Positions 21,920 through 33,529 of a stretch of DNA of 64,000 nt are shown one piece after another. Position 1 is the stretch's first letter. Every line of letters starts with the position of its first letter. Both the position numbers and the translations under genes were made by a program. Origin of the DNA: Mustela lutreola (taxonomy: Eukaryota; Chordata; Mammalia; Carnivora; Mustelidae); NCBI RefSeq assembly GCF_030435805.1, contig NC_081291.1, positions 13,601,001 through 13,665,000 on the forward strand, read 5' to 3'. The notes beneath the pieces were generated by a model that saw nothing but the letters and a program-made list of their open reading frames with translations, ran no database searches and had not been told where the DNA came from.

Positions 21920-22606
21920 GTCCTGGGGGAGCTAGCCCCTAGCCTAGGTAGAGATCAGGGTGTTTGAATGTCTGCCCCATGGTGACGGCAACCACCCATC
22001 TCCAGAAGGCTGCCAGTGGGTAAGGGGTGGGCGGGCAGCGACCTGTATCTTCCCCTCCAGCTGAGGGAGGACTTTGTTACAGATGGAACTTCTGGAGCTT
22101 CCCGTCATGGGAGAACAAGTAGGGAACCCAAGGATCTCTGGAACATTCCAGGGCTTCAGAAGGTGCTAGTGCTTTGGCAGTTTTGTCCTGTCTTTGTGAT
22201 CCACTTTTATCTCCCAGACACAGGGACTCATCTGTGGGATGGGCTGGGGAAATTGGCCAAGATCAAGAGAGATTTCTCTGCTTCCCAACTATGGGACCTC
22301 GGACCAATAATGTGTCTCTCTGAGACTCCCGTTTCCTTAGCTGTACAGTGGGGACAATGACAAGTCCTACCTCAGGGGGTCATGGTGGAGACGTGAATAA
22401 ACAGAGGCAGGACATACAGTGTGGGGCACAGAACCCTGCAGGTGGGAAATCTCCCGGAAGGGAGGGGCCGACTGTGTGTGGTGAGCTGTGGGCAGAGCCC
22501 GGGAGGGCGACTGGGGTATGCGTGAGCGAGCAGCATTCTTCGGGGTAGCTGTGCTACTCGGGTCTCCCTTGCTTCTCTGAGACTGTTTCTTCCCGCTCTA
22601 AGAGGC

Positions 22607-22612
22607 AATAAA
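22607..22612 (+). promoter_or_regulatory. ANKLE1: ANKLE1 poly(A) signal (candidate)
   Basis: AATAAA lies about 690 bases after the stop. A second candidate AATAAA is at 22396-22401. Which one is used cannot be told from sequence. Confidence 0.5.
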
Positions 22613-22947
22613 TAACTGATTTCCTGGGGATGCTATGCGATTTCAGACTCCCCATATGTTAAGAGTTTTAGTAAATGCCAAGCTGCCATCCTGGTGAGGT
22701 GCTGACGGGATCGTTTTATTTTCTGGAAGTTGCTTCTTAAAAGCATTTAGTGTATTTAGAGATCTGGGAGGATCCGCCGTCTCATTGGGTTGACCATCTG
22801 CCCATCATCCTGGCTCAGCCAACCAGGTCCTGCAGGGGGCGGGTGTAACCGTTGCTCCTTCCACCTGCTTCAGTTCCTGGAGGCAGAGCTCCTGGCTACT
22901 TTTGGGGAATGGCTGGTATGGTAATTAGGGGCCTGGGCTCTACCATT

Positions 22948-23158
22948 TTATTTATTTATTTTTAAAAGATTTTAGTTGTTTAGTTAAAGAGAGAGAACGC
23001 GCGCTAGCTGTGGGAGGGACAGAAGGAGAGAGAGCATTTCAAGCTGACTCTGTGTTGAACAGGAGCCCCCTATGGGGTCTGAGCCCAGGACCCTGAGATC
23101 ATGACTTGAGCTGAAATGAAGAGTCTGACCCTTAACCGACAGATCCACCCATGTGCCT
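22948..23158 (-). mobile_element. Older CAN-SINE (reverse)
   Basis: It begins tttatttatttatttttaaa and ends at cagatccacccatgtgcctc. It is flanked by ggctctaccatttt and gggttctaccatttt. The body is diverged. Confidence 0.85.
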
Positions 23159-23384
23159 CTGGGTTCTACCATTTTGACCAAACTGAGGACAGTTCTCTGA
23201 ACTTCCCTGTCCTCATGTATAAGACTGGGAGGCCCGCAGACACCAAGTCTCTTGATAAAGTGATAGCAATTAAAAGTGTGCCATGTGCCCAGGAATTCAC
23301 AGAGAAGTCACTGGGAAAGAATCCAGACACCCCCACCCCCCACAAAGAAAGAGAGATGAGATTTGTCCAACAGAATTTCCCAGT

Positions 23385-23540
23385 GTGGACCCTACTGACG
23401 TTTGAGACCAAATTATTCTTTGAGGTAGGGGCCGTCCTGTGCGTTGTTCGGTGTCTGGGCAGCATCCCTGGGTTCCACCCACTAGATGCCAGTGGGCTCC
23501 GCCCACTTCCTCCCACCCCCAGTTGCCACAATTAAAAATG
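23385..23540 (+). mobile_element. MER5A-like hAT-Charlie fragment
   Basis: It contains gacgtttgagaccaaattat, cagcatccctgggttccacc, cactagatgccagtgggctc and aaaaatgtctccaga, in MER5A order. Confidence 0.7.
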
Positions 23541-23561
23541 TCTCCAGAATTTGCTAGTGAA

Positions 23562-23752
23562 GGGCGCCTGGGTGGCTCAGTCAGTTAAGTGTCTGACTTC
23601 CATCCAGGTCTTAATCTGAGGGACCAGGGATGGAGTCCCCCATCGGGCTCCCTGTTCAGCAGGGAGAACTGCTTCTCCCTCTGCCCACCCCCCCACCCCA
23701 CCCCCGCATGTGCCGCACTCTCAAATAAACAAACACAGTATTTTTTTTACAA
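23562..23752 (+). mobile_element. CAN-SINE
   Basis: It has head gggcgcctgggtggctcagt and tail caaataaacaaacacagtat. It is flanked by gaatttgctagtg and gaatttgctcgtg. Confidence 0.92.
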
Positions 23753-24539
23753 AAGAATTTGCTCGTGGAAAACAGTGCCACCAGGAAAACTCCGGTCTAA
23801 ACTAAAGGTGGACTTACAAACCAGTGCGGAGAGGACCAAAGAGGTAGTAATTTAAAGGGATGATGCTCTCCCTGCACCGTTCACACAAGCCAGAGTTATA
23901 CCCTTGAGATACAGACATTAGAAAATATAGAGGAGTAAGAGCATGGCTGTAGGGCAGGAAATCCTGCCAGGCAAGAAAGGCAGACTCGTTGGCTTAAAAA
24001 AAAAACCCAAAACGACAACAACAACAACAACAACAAAAACAGAACAAAAACTATCTTCATGGCAAAAGCGACCCTAAACCAGGTTGAAAGATACAATGGG
24101 ATAGTAAGAGGTACCGACTTGCTGAGTGGCGCGGCATAAAAGGGATTCAATGAAACGATGGCGTCAGGCACTTGGCACAGGGCTTTGTATACAGGTGGCC
24201 CTCCATTATGGCTGCTCCAGCCCATGCAACGTCTGCTGATGCTCACCTTAACCCCTGTATGAACCTCAGCTGGACGGCCTCCCGCCTTCCAGGGACCCGG
24301 AGCTCACCATCTGCCTCTGTTCTGGGAATACTGCCCAAGCAGCCCCTGCATTCTGAGGAGGGAGGGAGAACTCGGGAAGGAAGCCTGGACAGCCAACGCC
24401 CTCACTTCTCTGCAAGTCAGCCGTGAGGGGGTGGCGCCTGCATCAGCCCAGTCTGCAGACGGGGAAACTGAGGCTCAGGACGACTCTGCCCTGCCATCAC
24501 CCAGCACAGGTCCTCCAGAGACTCAGATTGTCACTTCTT

Positions 24540-24545
24540 TTTATT
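24540..24545 (-). promoter_or_regulatory. ABHD8: ABHD8 poly(A) signal
   Basis: Reverse-strand AATAAA (tttatt on plus) lies about 470 bases after the ABHD8 stop codon. Confidence 0.75.
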
Positions 24546-25015
24546 GAGTTACAAGTTGAGATGTGCAGGTTTGGTGGTGCCAGCCCCCCTCTCCCTCCCC
24601 CCCACTTGGGCAACAAGAGCTCCCAGCGCCAAGAAATGGGGGGTGGGGAGGGTCTCGGGCAATGAGGCGGGGCCCTGAGGGTCCCAGGATCAAGCACGGC
24701 TGACACGGAAGACAGAGCGGCGTTGAGGGACAGGGGCTTCTGTACAAGGTCATCCTCCACGGGGGTTCCGGCTCCGACCCCAAAACACCGATGGGTCCGG
24801 CAGGATGGAAGTGGAGAGCGGTGTACCCACTTGGCTCCCGAGAACGCCATGCCCTACCCAGCCGGCCTGGGGGCCTGGGGGCGTCTCCCTGACCTGACTC
24901 CGCCCACCGGAGCGAACAGCCCGCCCAGGTGGTCCGCGCTGCGGACGTGGGGGCGGCCCCTGGCTTCCTCCTGCTGCTCCTTGGCTTACCAAGCGATGCC
25001 CGGCCGGCCCAGCGG

Positions 25016-28000
25016 CTACTTCTTCTCTTCTGGGGGCGCAGGCAGGGGCTCGGGCAGGGCCTTGGGCGAGGGCTCGGGCTCCCAGAGCAGGAATTCGTGG
25101 AGCAGCGTGTTGACCGTCTCTGGACACTCCAGCATCACCATGTGGCTGCCTTCATCGATGAGCTTCAGGAAGGCCAGCAACAGGATCTGCGGGCGGGGGC
25201 AGGGGTGGGGGCACAGGTTCAGGATGGCAAAGGCAGGCTGCCCTGGTACACCCAAGCCCATCCACACCAGGCCTGCAGTCTTAGGAAGTCTCTCCTGTGG
25301 CCTACCCTTCATCCCTCTACTTCCACTCAAAGGCGGAGGTGGAGGATAGCCTGCTGACCTCAGTATTCATTCAACATTTATGACGTGGCTACAGTACATC
25401 CAGAGAAGATTTTCTCAATCCCAGCACTACTGACACATACGCTGGGACGATTCTCTGTGGTGCGGGGTGTCCCGTGTACTGTAGGCTGTTGGGCAGCATT
25501 CCTGGCCGGGACCCACCAGATGCCAGTAGCAGTGTCCCACTCCCCCACCCCACAGGGGGACAGCTTACAATGTCTCCAGACATTGCCAAGTATCCCTGGG
25601 GAGCAAATTCACTGCTGAGTGAGAATCACCGAGATAGAAAGACCAGGTCTCTCAAGCCAAGTCAAGGTCTCTCGTGCCGGGCTTCTCAACTTTAGCATTA
25701 CTGACACTTGGGGTGGGAACATTCTTTGCTGTGGAGCCATTCTGTTCGCTACAGGGCACTGAGCAACATCCCTGGCCTCCCCCCACCAGACATCAGAAGC
25801 CCCTCCTCCCCACTCATGACAACCCAAAAAAGTCTGTAGACATTTCCAATGTCTCCCCGGGGCTCAGAATCCCTGCTGGCTAAGAACTGCTGGTGCAGAC
25901 CTAGTCCCAGTGCTGAGGATCCCAAGACACTTTCTCAGTAGGCTCTGATCTAAAGATCCCCCGCCTGACCTCTCCCAGAATTCCATATGGCATCCCTGGG
26001 CACTTATACAAATCCCAACTGGGCAGGGCACCACGGCAGCCCCATGTTCTGGATCGCACTCTCAATCTAACCTCTCCCTTCCCTGGGGCTGGAGCACAAG
26101 GCAGAATCCCCCTGGGGTGCGTGTGATGGCTCTGGTGCCAAGGCCCTACCTCGGCCATGCGCTGGTCTTCCTCCACTGGCACAAACTTGTCGTGCATACC
26201 GTGAACGAGCAGGACGGGCACAGTGAGCTCAGCATGGTAGACCTCGTCACCTTCAGGCCAGTACTGGCCACTCATCATGGCTCGCAGGACGAAGGATGAC
26301 ACGTTGAACGCATTGCCTTCCTTCAGCAGCTGCTTCTCTTTGGCTCCTTGGCGTGCAAAGCCAGCCCTGGGAGGTGAGGATGCACTCCTGGAGGCCTTGT
26401 GCCAGCTTGGCCGCCAGGGGCACCTCCGATGCCCGTCCCGGCAGCAATACAGCCTCCCCTCCCCCCAACTCAGGGAGATGCCAGGGTTCGCTGGGGCCAG
26501 GTTGACTCACTTGAGAAAGCTCCAAGCCAGGCAGGGTGATAGACAGTGCAGGACGCACGTGGGCATGTTGAAGATGGAACAGAAGCTGGGTTCCAAGGCT
26601 GTGGGGCCCCCGCCGTTGATCATGATGACCTTGTGCACCAGGTCTGGGTATTCATGAGCCAGGAACGTGCAGAAGGAGACACTGGGGGTGCATAGGTGGG
26701 TAGATGGGTGATGGGGAGGGTTGGAGGGAGTTGGTCAGCAGGATACAGGTAGTGAGGGAGGTAATGCCCTCCCTTCACCCAGAGATAGGTCCTTGAAGGC
26801 TAACATTCTTCCCCTGGGGCCCACTGGCACTGGATGGGAGGGAGGGATGGGGGGAGGGAGGCATCTTGAGTGCCTCTAACCTATAAGACTATGTGTCTGT
26901 TGAGAGTGAATTTTTTCCCCTTCAAAACCAGAACTTTCATCAGATCCTTAAAGCAGCCATGCCCCCCAAAGTGGTAAGAATGACTTATTGCCAAGTATTA
27001 AGAAAGCATTCTGATTACGCTGCTACTGTTTGGTTTCCCAGAGAAGGTCCCTGTTTCTTGTCCTTCTCCTGTGAGGATCCTCAGTCCCCAGTCTCTGGAC
27101 ACGGCACATCGGCCTGCCTTATACAGGCTGGGAAGGTACAGCCCAAAGAGCCCTTACAGTCCAGCTCCTCACTCCCTCAAAAGTCGGGTTCATTGGGCCA
27201 ATGATGGCCTGTGGGCTAGCCATTTATTTTGGTAAACTGTTTACCATTTTGTAAATTTGTAAGTTATTTAGTAAATAAAGTTTTATTGGAACACAGCCAT
27301 GCCCATTTGTTTACCATGATGGCTGCTGCTTTGCTTTGACAGTAGAGTTGCAAGAGGCTCCAAAAGAGATGACCATATGTCCTAAGATATTTACTATCTG
27401 GCCCATTAAGAAAAAGTTTGCAGACCCTAGCTGTAAAGGGGAACAGGATACAAGCAAGAGTCAGTTGGCCTTCACTGTACCAGTGACTCCCTGTGTGCCC
27501 TTGGGGAGATTACCTAACCTCTCTGAACTTCCGTCTCCACATCTGCAAAATAGTAACTGGGCTGTCCTCGTAGCATTGTTATGAGGTCACAGGAACTACC
27601 GCAGATGGGTACTCATTTAATCAAAGGAAACAGTGTAAACATCCACTTTTGGGGGTGTTCTCATATAAACAAACAGGAGCTATGTTACTTTCCAGCCTGG
27701 CTTCCTTTCATTCAGAAATATATGGAACGTTTCTTCGTCTTGTCTCATTGCATGGGCCACACCGCTAAAACAGTGGTTCTCAAACTAGCCAGCAGATCAG
27801 ATCCTGCCTTTCCTCCTGGGTAAAGATGAGTGGTACCACCTGGCAGTGTTCAGGCCACCCAGGCCCAGTCTTTGATAAGTGGACACTCACCTTGATGCTG
27901 GATGGTATCATGCATCACTCCTTTAGTGGGAGTGAATTACAGGAACCTGTGCCCTTGTAAAAAGACTGTATAGGATTCTAATTACCCCTTCCTTGGAAGG

Positions 28001-29219
28001 GATCTCCAGAACAACTGATTTTTGATCCACTGAGCCACCCAGGTGCCCCAGAGCAACTGATTTTTTAACTTAAAGACAATGGTTCTCAGCCAGGGATGAT
28101 TCTGACTGCTAGGGAACCTATTATTTGAAGACACCCCCTTTTTTTTTTGAAGACACTTGATGGTCATGACCATCACTGGGCCACTGTACCTGTGGCAACC
28201 AGCAGGCAGAGGCTAAGGAAGCCTGTTAAACATCCTACAGTGCACATGAAAGCCCCTCGAAGAGAGGAATGACCTGATCCAAATGTCACTGGTGCTGGGA
28301 CTGTGAAACACCACTTTAAAAGGATAGGAAACAACAGCAGTGGAGGCGGGCATTGCTATCTTGTTATAGTCATAAATGAGAGTCTTCAAGGAGAGAAGTC
28401 AGTGTTGGGCAAATGTGTGTCCAGTCCCTGTGACCCTCCCCCACTGCTCCCCGCTAGCCCCACCACAGCACTGGCTCACCCGTATGAATGCCCAATGAGC
28501 ACGTTTCGCTTCTTGGCATAACGCTTGAAGATGGCACGCATGTCCTCTGCCAGCGCATAGAAGGTGTAGGCTGCGGCCACCTGGGGTGCCGAGCTGGCCC
28601 CATGACCGGCCAGATCGGGTGCCACCACCTCATAGCCCAGGCGCACAAAGAAGTCCAGCTGCTCCTTCCAGATGGCCAGGGAGCCGCCCACACCGTGGAT
28701 GAAGAAGAGCACCACGTCGGCCTGAGCACCTTTGCAGCTCGTGATGCGCTTTTCACAGTCAATGTGGATGGTGCGCTTGGGGCGCCGGGCTCGCCGCCGT
28801 CGCCCACCACTGCCACTCCCGGCACTGCCTGAGCCTGAGCGGCCATCACTGCCTGCTGGGTCGGCCAGCTCCACCTCTAGGGCGGCCGGCGGCTCCCCCG
28901 AGCCATTCTGCCCATGCAGGAGGTCAGCTTGAGGTGCCCGGCCCAGGTTCTCCACCAGTAACCGCCCGTTGCGGTAAACGGTAATTCGGCGCTGGCAGCG
29001 GACCAAGCCAGATCGGTCTCCCTGGGCAGCATCTGGCGGCAGTGGAGGCGGGTTGGGGACTGGAGCAGGCCCCGCGTGCTTCACACGCAGCACACGGCCA
29101 GGCTTGACCTCCACAAAGGTGTAGCCATCACTGGACTCGACGCTCTCCAGCGGCCCCACGGCGTTGGGCGGTGCGCCTAGCAGGCAGCAGAAGATCCCGT
29201 CCGTCACCCCAGTCAGCAT
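25016..29219 (-). CDS. ABHD8: ABHD8, alpha/beta-hydrolase domain-containing protein 8
   Basis: Coding exons in transcript order are 28480-29219, 26511-26681, 26150-26366 and 25016-25186. All junctions are GT-AG and in phase, giving 432 residues (human about 439). The start [20 protein letters not shown] is conserved; an upstream in-frame ATG at 29247-29249 lies in intron, before the acceptor at 29228. The first 150 residues are a low-complexity arm with a basic Arg-rich stretch ([17 protein letters not shown]). The hydrolase fold follows: HGVGGS (oxyanion-hole region, about 179), PDLAGHGAS, nucleophile elbow GHSYG with Ser at about 245, [11 protein letters not shown] with a likely catalytic Asp, and DEGSHMV with His at about 391. 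The triad looks intact, but its natural substrate is not established. The tail is Pro/Glu-rich. A large 1.8-kb intron follows the first coding exon. Confidence 0.96.
25413..25632 (+). mobile_element. MER5A-like hAT-Charlie element, copy 1 of a close pair
   Basis: It begins tctcaatcccagcactactg and contains ttgggcagcattcctggccg, ccagatgccagtagcagtgt and aatgtctccagacattgcca, ending gctgagtgagaatcacc. It lies in ABHD8 intron 4. Confidence 0.8.
25681..25898 (+). mobile_element. MER5A-like hAT-Charlie element, copy 2 of a close pair
   Basis: It begins gcttctcaactttagcatta, contains gagcaacatccctggcctcc and gacatttccaatgtctcccc, and ends ggctaagaactgctgg. It has the same orientation as copy 1, about 50 bp downstream. 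Confidence 0.8.
27190..27440 (+). mobile_element. hAT-like nonautonomous DNA transposon
   Basis: The phrases gtaaataaagttttattgga, acacagccatgcccatttgt, agatatttactatctggccc and aaaaagtttgcagaccct are typical of a widespread mammalian hAT-like element. The exact family is not assigned. Confidence 0.6.
28024..28049 (-). mobile_element. Tailless CAN-SINE head, 26 bp, with target-site duplication
   Basis: Read in reverse it is ggggcacctgggtggctcag plus six bases, i.e. only the SINE 5' end. It is flanked by 16-bp direct repeats agaacaactgattttt (28008-28023) and agagcaactgattttt (28050-28065) with one mismatch. There is no SINE body or separate A tail. Confidence 0.75.
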
Positions 29220-29517
29220 GGTGTGTCCTGCAAGTGGGGGCACAGTCATCTCAGGGGCTGTCTAAATGGCCAGAGCCAGCCAAGCACCAAGATGTTTTGT
29301 CTGTCTAGTCAGTGCCTGCCTGGGGGTTGGCCACCCTCCTGGGCTAGCCTAGGCTGTCCTAGAGAGAAGGAAATGGCTACGGCTGACCCCAAGAGGTGTC
29401 CATAGGGAAGGTGGTATAATCCAGGGCTGCTTCTTGGAGGGGGGGGACATTGTGGCAAATGAGGACCATCCCCCCCACCCCTCCACCCCCGCTCACAGCA
29501 GCTATGGCTTCCATAAC

Positions 29518-29562
29518 CCATTCATTCATTCATTCATCCATCCATCCACCCATCCATTCAGG
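29518..29562. repeat. (ATTC)n/(ATCC)n simple repeat
   Basis: The tract is attcattcattcattcattc followed by atccatccatccacccatcc. It lies upstream of the ABHD8 first coding exon, in the 5' intron. Confidence 0.9.
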
Positions 29563-30364
29563 CACACATTCTCATTAACTAACTTTTACCAAATGGGCAC
29601 ATTCTGCCTGTCTCTGAAGGCATCTAAAAAGGTGCAGATGCCAATGAGCGCCCATCCAGGCCTCTGAACCTGGCTCCTGAAAGGTGAGGCCCTGGGGGAG
29701 GGGGTTAGGGACTGAGCTCCAGAAGGCCCTGGCCAGCTCTGCAAGCCCCAGACTGGGTCTGTATTGCAGACGGACAAGCTGAAGCCCAGACAGTCTGTAC
29801 CCCCATCAGTACCCTAGCTTCCGGAGGTCTGACACACAATCCCCAAAGGTGGAGAGGAGGATGGACAAGGTAAAGCCCTCTGTGGGGGCCTCCGGTCCTC
29901 TGTGCTGCTCCCTGGGCCACCCCCTCCGTGTCCATGGCAACTACAGTCAGTTACATAACTCAAGGGGGATACCCGTGCAGCGCACCCCCATTGTCTAGGG
30001 CCTAGAGCTGGGACCAACCCCTCCCCCGTCTCCATCCTGGGCGCCGCGGGGATAAGACGCGCTGAAGGCACGGCCTCCGAAGGCCCATACTTGCTGATAG
30101 AGGGGAAGCGGGTCGCGCCACCCCACTCCAGTGGAATCCTAACCCCGGATTGCGGAGAGGGATGCAGTTGCGCCACGCCAGGTCCCCTCCCCAGAGCCAG
30201 ATCCCTGCCTCTCAGGTGCTAGTAAGCCCTACGGCGGGGTCGAAGCCACTACGGCGGGGTCGAAGTCTTCCTAAGAGCCCGAGTACTGGCTTTGTGCACA
30301 CCCTCTTCCGATGTCGAAGCCCCAGGGACCTCGATGTCCCCCTCCCAGAGCCCACTCCCCGCTC

Positions 30365-30650
30365 ACCTCATCTAGGGCCCTGCAGCCCGGGGCAGGGCGG
30401 AGGGGATCCCAGGCGGAGAAGCCAGCGTCCGCCTGCGGCGCCGTTTTACATGGTGGCACGGGGTCGTCCCAGGCGCGTCTACGCGGGCGGGCTCGGGCCC
30501 ATGGCGGTCAGCGCGGGGGCATCCCGCGGCCGCCGAGAAAGCCGGCCCTTTAAGTCTCTCCCCAGAGGGAGGGGCCGTATGCCGACGGACGGGCGTCTAG
30601 ACCAATCAGAGCTAGGAAATGACCTGGCCTAGTTAGACTGCCAATCATAG
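30365..30650 (-). promoter_or_regulatory. ABHD8: ABHD8 CpG promoter and noncoding exon 1
   Basis: The stretch is CpG-rich. A reverse-strand donor (gatgag|gtgagc, GT at 30365-30366) is a plausible end of noncoding exon 1, with the acceptor at 29228-29230 before the start codon. CCAAT motifs on the plus strand lie at 30602-30606 and 30641-30645. The transcription start is inferred. Confidence 0.55.
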
Positions 30651-32229
30651 GCGGTATCTTAGGGATGAAGGCGGTCTCAGAAAACAGCAGCCCCACCCCC
30701 TTAAGGAGTTTACCGAGGAAGGAGGGAGGGAGGGAGGGAGGGATTGGGCCTGGCCCAGGGCCCAGAAGGGGTCCCGAACTGGTGTCTGCGGAATTCTGGG
30801 GAGGTAGCCTCCGGAGCCTCTAACTGTGAATAGGATCCCCTCGTCTAGCCCCTGCCTCCGAACAGCTTTGTAACCTCCAAATGGGGCCCCCATGCTCCTC
30901 TCTGTACTGACCTTTCCGTTCTAGAGACTCTCAGATCTTTCCAGTTCAGGGTGGGGAAACTGAGGCTCATAAATGGCACAAAGTCACAAAGCAAGATGGG
31001 GGCTTCGCGGCAGAGGTGGTATTTAAAACCACGGCTGTGTGATTTCAAGTCCTGGAAATTGTTATTCATTAAACCTTTAAACAGACGGCTTAAAGCTATG
31101 AGTTATTGCGGGATTGGAGTTTCACAGACAGGCCAGTTTAACCATTGGTCAGTCTAACTGGTGACTCCATGGTCCCAACTGGAGTCGAAGATCCCAGGGT
31201 TCAAATCCAGCCTCTGCCCTTTGTTGATATGTGACCTTGGGCAAGCCACTTCTCTGAGACTCCACTCATTTTTCTATGAAATTAATCCTCTCATGAGTTT
31301 GCTCTGCAGGTAAAAACACCCAGAACGGTAAGTGTTCAATACGTTATTGACATTATTATTGTACTGGTTTAGTAGTATAATACTGTACAGGTTTGCTAAG
31401 TGTTGGTGCAGGTAGGATGGGCTTCAGAGGACAAGGGGTTAACCATTTCTTGCCCACTCCCATCTCCTGGAATTTGCTGCCAGAGCTGGATTAGGTCCTT
31501 CCTCCCACTCTTGCCCACTCAGGGTGCTCCTGGGAGACTACAGTCGATTCATGCAGTAAACAGTTCCCTTCCCTGACCCTGGACCCCCCCCCCCGCCCCC
31601 CCGCCTCCAAGCTGGGAGATTCTGGGGTGCCCACAGGGACTCAGCCAGCAGCCTGGCCCTTGAGGAACCGTTGGGCTTTGGGGAGAGTCTGGGGAGAATC
31701 ATATGGGGACGTGGTTGGGCCAAAGGGAGGGATGGGGCTGGGGAAGAGGAAAATATCCGAAAATGTTCAGAGTTAATGGGGGGGGGGTTGGAGATGAATA
31801 GAACATCAGGCATAGGTGGGTGTGGCTGAAATTTAGAGGGTGTGTGTGTGTGTGTGTTTGGAGGGCTTCATTTGCTTGCCAGAGGAGCTGAATATTTTCC
31901 CTGGGGCAACGAGCACCATAGAGACTGTGAGAGAAGGGAAGAGGGTCATATCTAAGTATAGAAAATTTTTTCTTGGATCAGAATGGAGGTACCACCACGG
32001 ACAAGCTTAAAACACATGAGTTTCAGATTGAGAAACTGAATCCCCGAGAGGAGCAGGGACCACCCCAAGGACATCCAGGCAACTCCAACTTAGGTCTCCT
32101 GGGCTCCCCGCCAAAGAAGAGAGACTTGGCTGGGCCCAGAGAAAAGCTGCCAGCCAGCTGTGTGCCATCTGCCCGCCTCCTGCTGGGGGAAGGATGATGG
32201 ACCAGCCGTTTCCTGAGGCTGCCACCAGC
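30651..32229. other. ABHD8-MRPL34 head-to-head intergenic interval
   Basis: It holds a (ggga)n tract (30717-30743), MIR-like pieces (about 30945-31030 and 31225-31290), a C-run (31586-31603) and a short (gt)n tract (31840-31857). No gene was seen. Confidence 0.55.
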
Positions 32230-32570
32230 TGCGCCACGGCAACCACCGGGCACCCTCTGCCGTTTGACAAGAGAAGGAACCACAGCTCCCAGCGGACCCG
32301 GGGACACAACGTCTTGTACGCAGGCGCATGCCAAAGAGGCGCCGTTCGCCTGCCACCTGCTGGTCCCTATGAGGAACTACACTCCCTTGCCCGTAAGGAC
32401 GCTCTCGCGGAGGAGACGCAGGCGCAGAAATACTACTCCAGGACAACCCCGAGGCCACGCGGCCTCCGCGGTAGGAGAAACTACATTTCCCAGAAGTTTT
32501 CGTACCGCGGCTGCAGAGCTTATTCGCTTTGGAATAGCCGGCGTGGGGACGTCGCGACCGGCCGCTGGAC
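32230..32570 (+). promoter_or_regulatory. MRPL34: MRPL34 promoter with repeated ZNF143-like motifs
   Basis: A strong ZNF143/Staf-type motif actacatttcccagaag is at 32480-32496, 75 bp before the start codon. A weaker aactacactcccttgc is at 32375-32390 and cacagctcccagcgg near 32281. The stretch is GC-rich without a TATA box. Confidence 0.65.
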
Positions 32571-33069
32571 ATGGCTTTCTTGGTCGGATCCGTAGGTCGC
32601 CAGTTGGGTCGCGTCAGGTAAGTCCTCACGGGGACCCTTACCCAAATCTGGAAATAAGGGCGGTGTCGGGGGCTGGTGTCAGCTCTTTGGTGACAACACG
32701 ACTTGCCAACGGCTTGCGCTGTGATGGAGCGCTTCTTGCAACTAGGCTGCTGCCCGGCCCGGATAGGGGAGCCGAGGCTCAGAGTGGTTGAGCGTCACGC
32801 CGAAGTCACAGAGCGCCCCCTCTGACCTTCCTCACCATCTCTTTCCCTCCCGCAGGTGGCTGCAGCCCCGCGCCTGGCTGGGGCTACCCGATGCCTGGGG
32901 ACTTCTCGCCACACAGCAGAACAGAGGAAAGGCGCGTGGAAATGAGTATCAGCCGAGCAACATCAAACGCAAACACAAACACGGCTGGATCCGGCGCCTG
33001 AGCACACCGGCCGGCGTCCAGGTCATCCTTCGCCGCATGCACAAAGGCCGCAAGTCGCTGAGCCATTGA
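32571..33069 (+). CDS. MRPL34: MRPL34, mitochondrial ribosomal protein bL34m
   Basis: Two coding exons, 32571-32617 and 32856-33069, join in phase to 86 residues (human about 92). The N-terminus [20 protein letters not shown] is Arg-containing without acidic residues, as expected of a mitochondrial import signal. The C-terminal half is the L34 domain: [20 protein letters not shown] followed by [20 protein letters not shown]. This is the smallest protein of the large ribosomal subunit. In bacteria it binds 23S rRNA near the exit tunnel, and the mitochondrial form should act likewise in the matrix. The length difference from human falls in the presequence. Confidence 0.96.
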
Positions 33070-33165
33070 GGAGCGCTAAATTGCCGGCAGGACCCCCATT
33101 AGAGCGTTTCTCTGACCTGGGACCTCTCCTGCTATTGTTTTTATGGGGAGCCGGGACAACTCAGA

Positions 33166-33171
33166 CATAAA
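33166..33171 (+). promoter_or_regulatory. MRPL34: MRPL34 poly(A) signal candidate (CATAAA)
   Basis: A variant hexamer lies about 100 bases after the stop. A canonical AATAAA is at 33521-33526 if a longer 3' UTR is used. Confidence 0.4.
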
Positions 33172-33529
33172 CCCTCCTCAAATTGTGGAGTCGGCCCCCG
33201 GAGGGGGGGGGGGAAGTCTGCGGTTGGACTGAGAGTGGGAGTAGGAAGTCAGACCTCGCCCAGTCCCTTTCTACGCTATTGAACTAGGAAGAATTTCGAA
33301 CATACAATAGTCCACAGTGAAACCTGTGTACTCAGTACACAGCTTTAACCACCAATTACCCACAACTCACCTGACCCCTCCTGTGTTATTTGGGAGCAAA
33401 TCTAGGGCACTGGGTTATTTCTTATTTCAGAATGCATCTCTCCAAGAAAAGGGCTCTTTAAAACCTAATCACAGAACTTTTCACACCTAAAAAGTGGTTA
33501 ACAGTTCCATAGTATTGTCTAATAAATGT

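Larger units (their letters stand above)
22625..24525. other. ANKLE1-ABHD8 tail-to-tail intergenic interval
   Basis: It is mostly repeats (SINEs at 22948-23158 and 23562-23752, a MER5A-like piece at 23385-23540, and a short (aca)n tract at 24012-24040). No exons were seen. Confidence 0.55.
26682..28479 (-). other. ABHD8 intron between the first and second coding exons, repeat-rich
   Basis: It holds a hAT-like element (27190-27440), a MIR-like piece (about 27490-27560), further DNA-transposon ends (cagtggttctcaaact at 27771), and the tailless SINE head at 28024-28049. No exon was seen. Confidence 0.55.

Noticed and set aside
29518-29562. Short ATTC/ATCC array considered as a CRISPR-like or regulatory repeat
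   Set aside because: It is a plain tetranucleotide microsatellite. No spacers, and the genome is mammalian.
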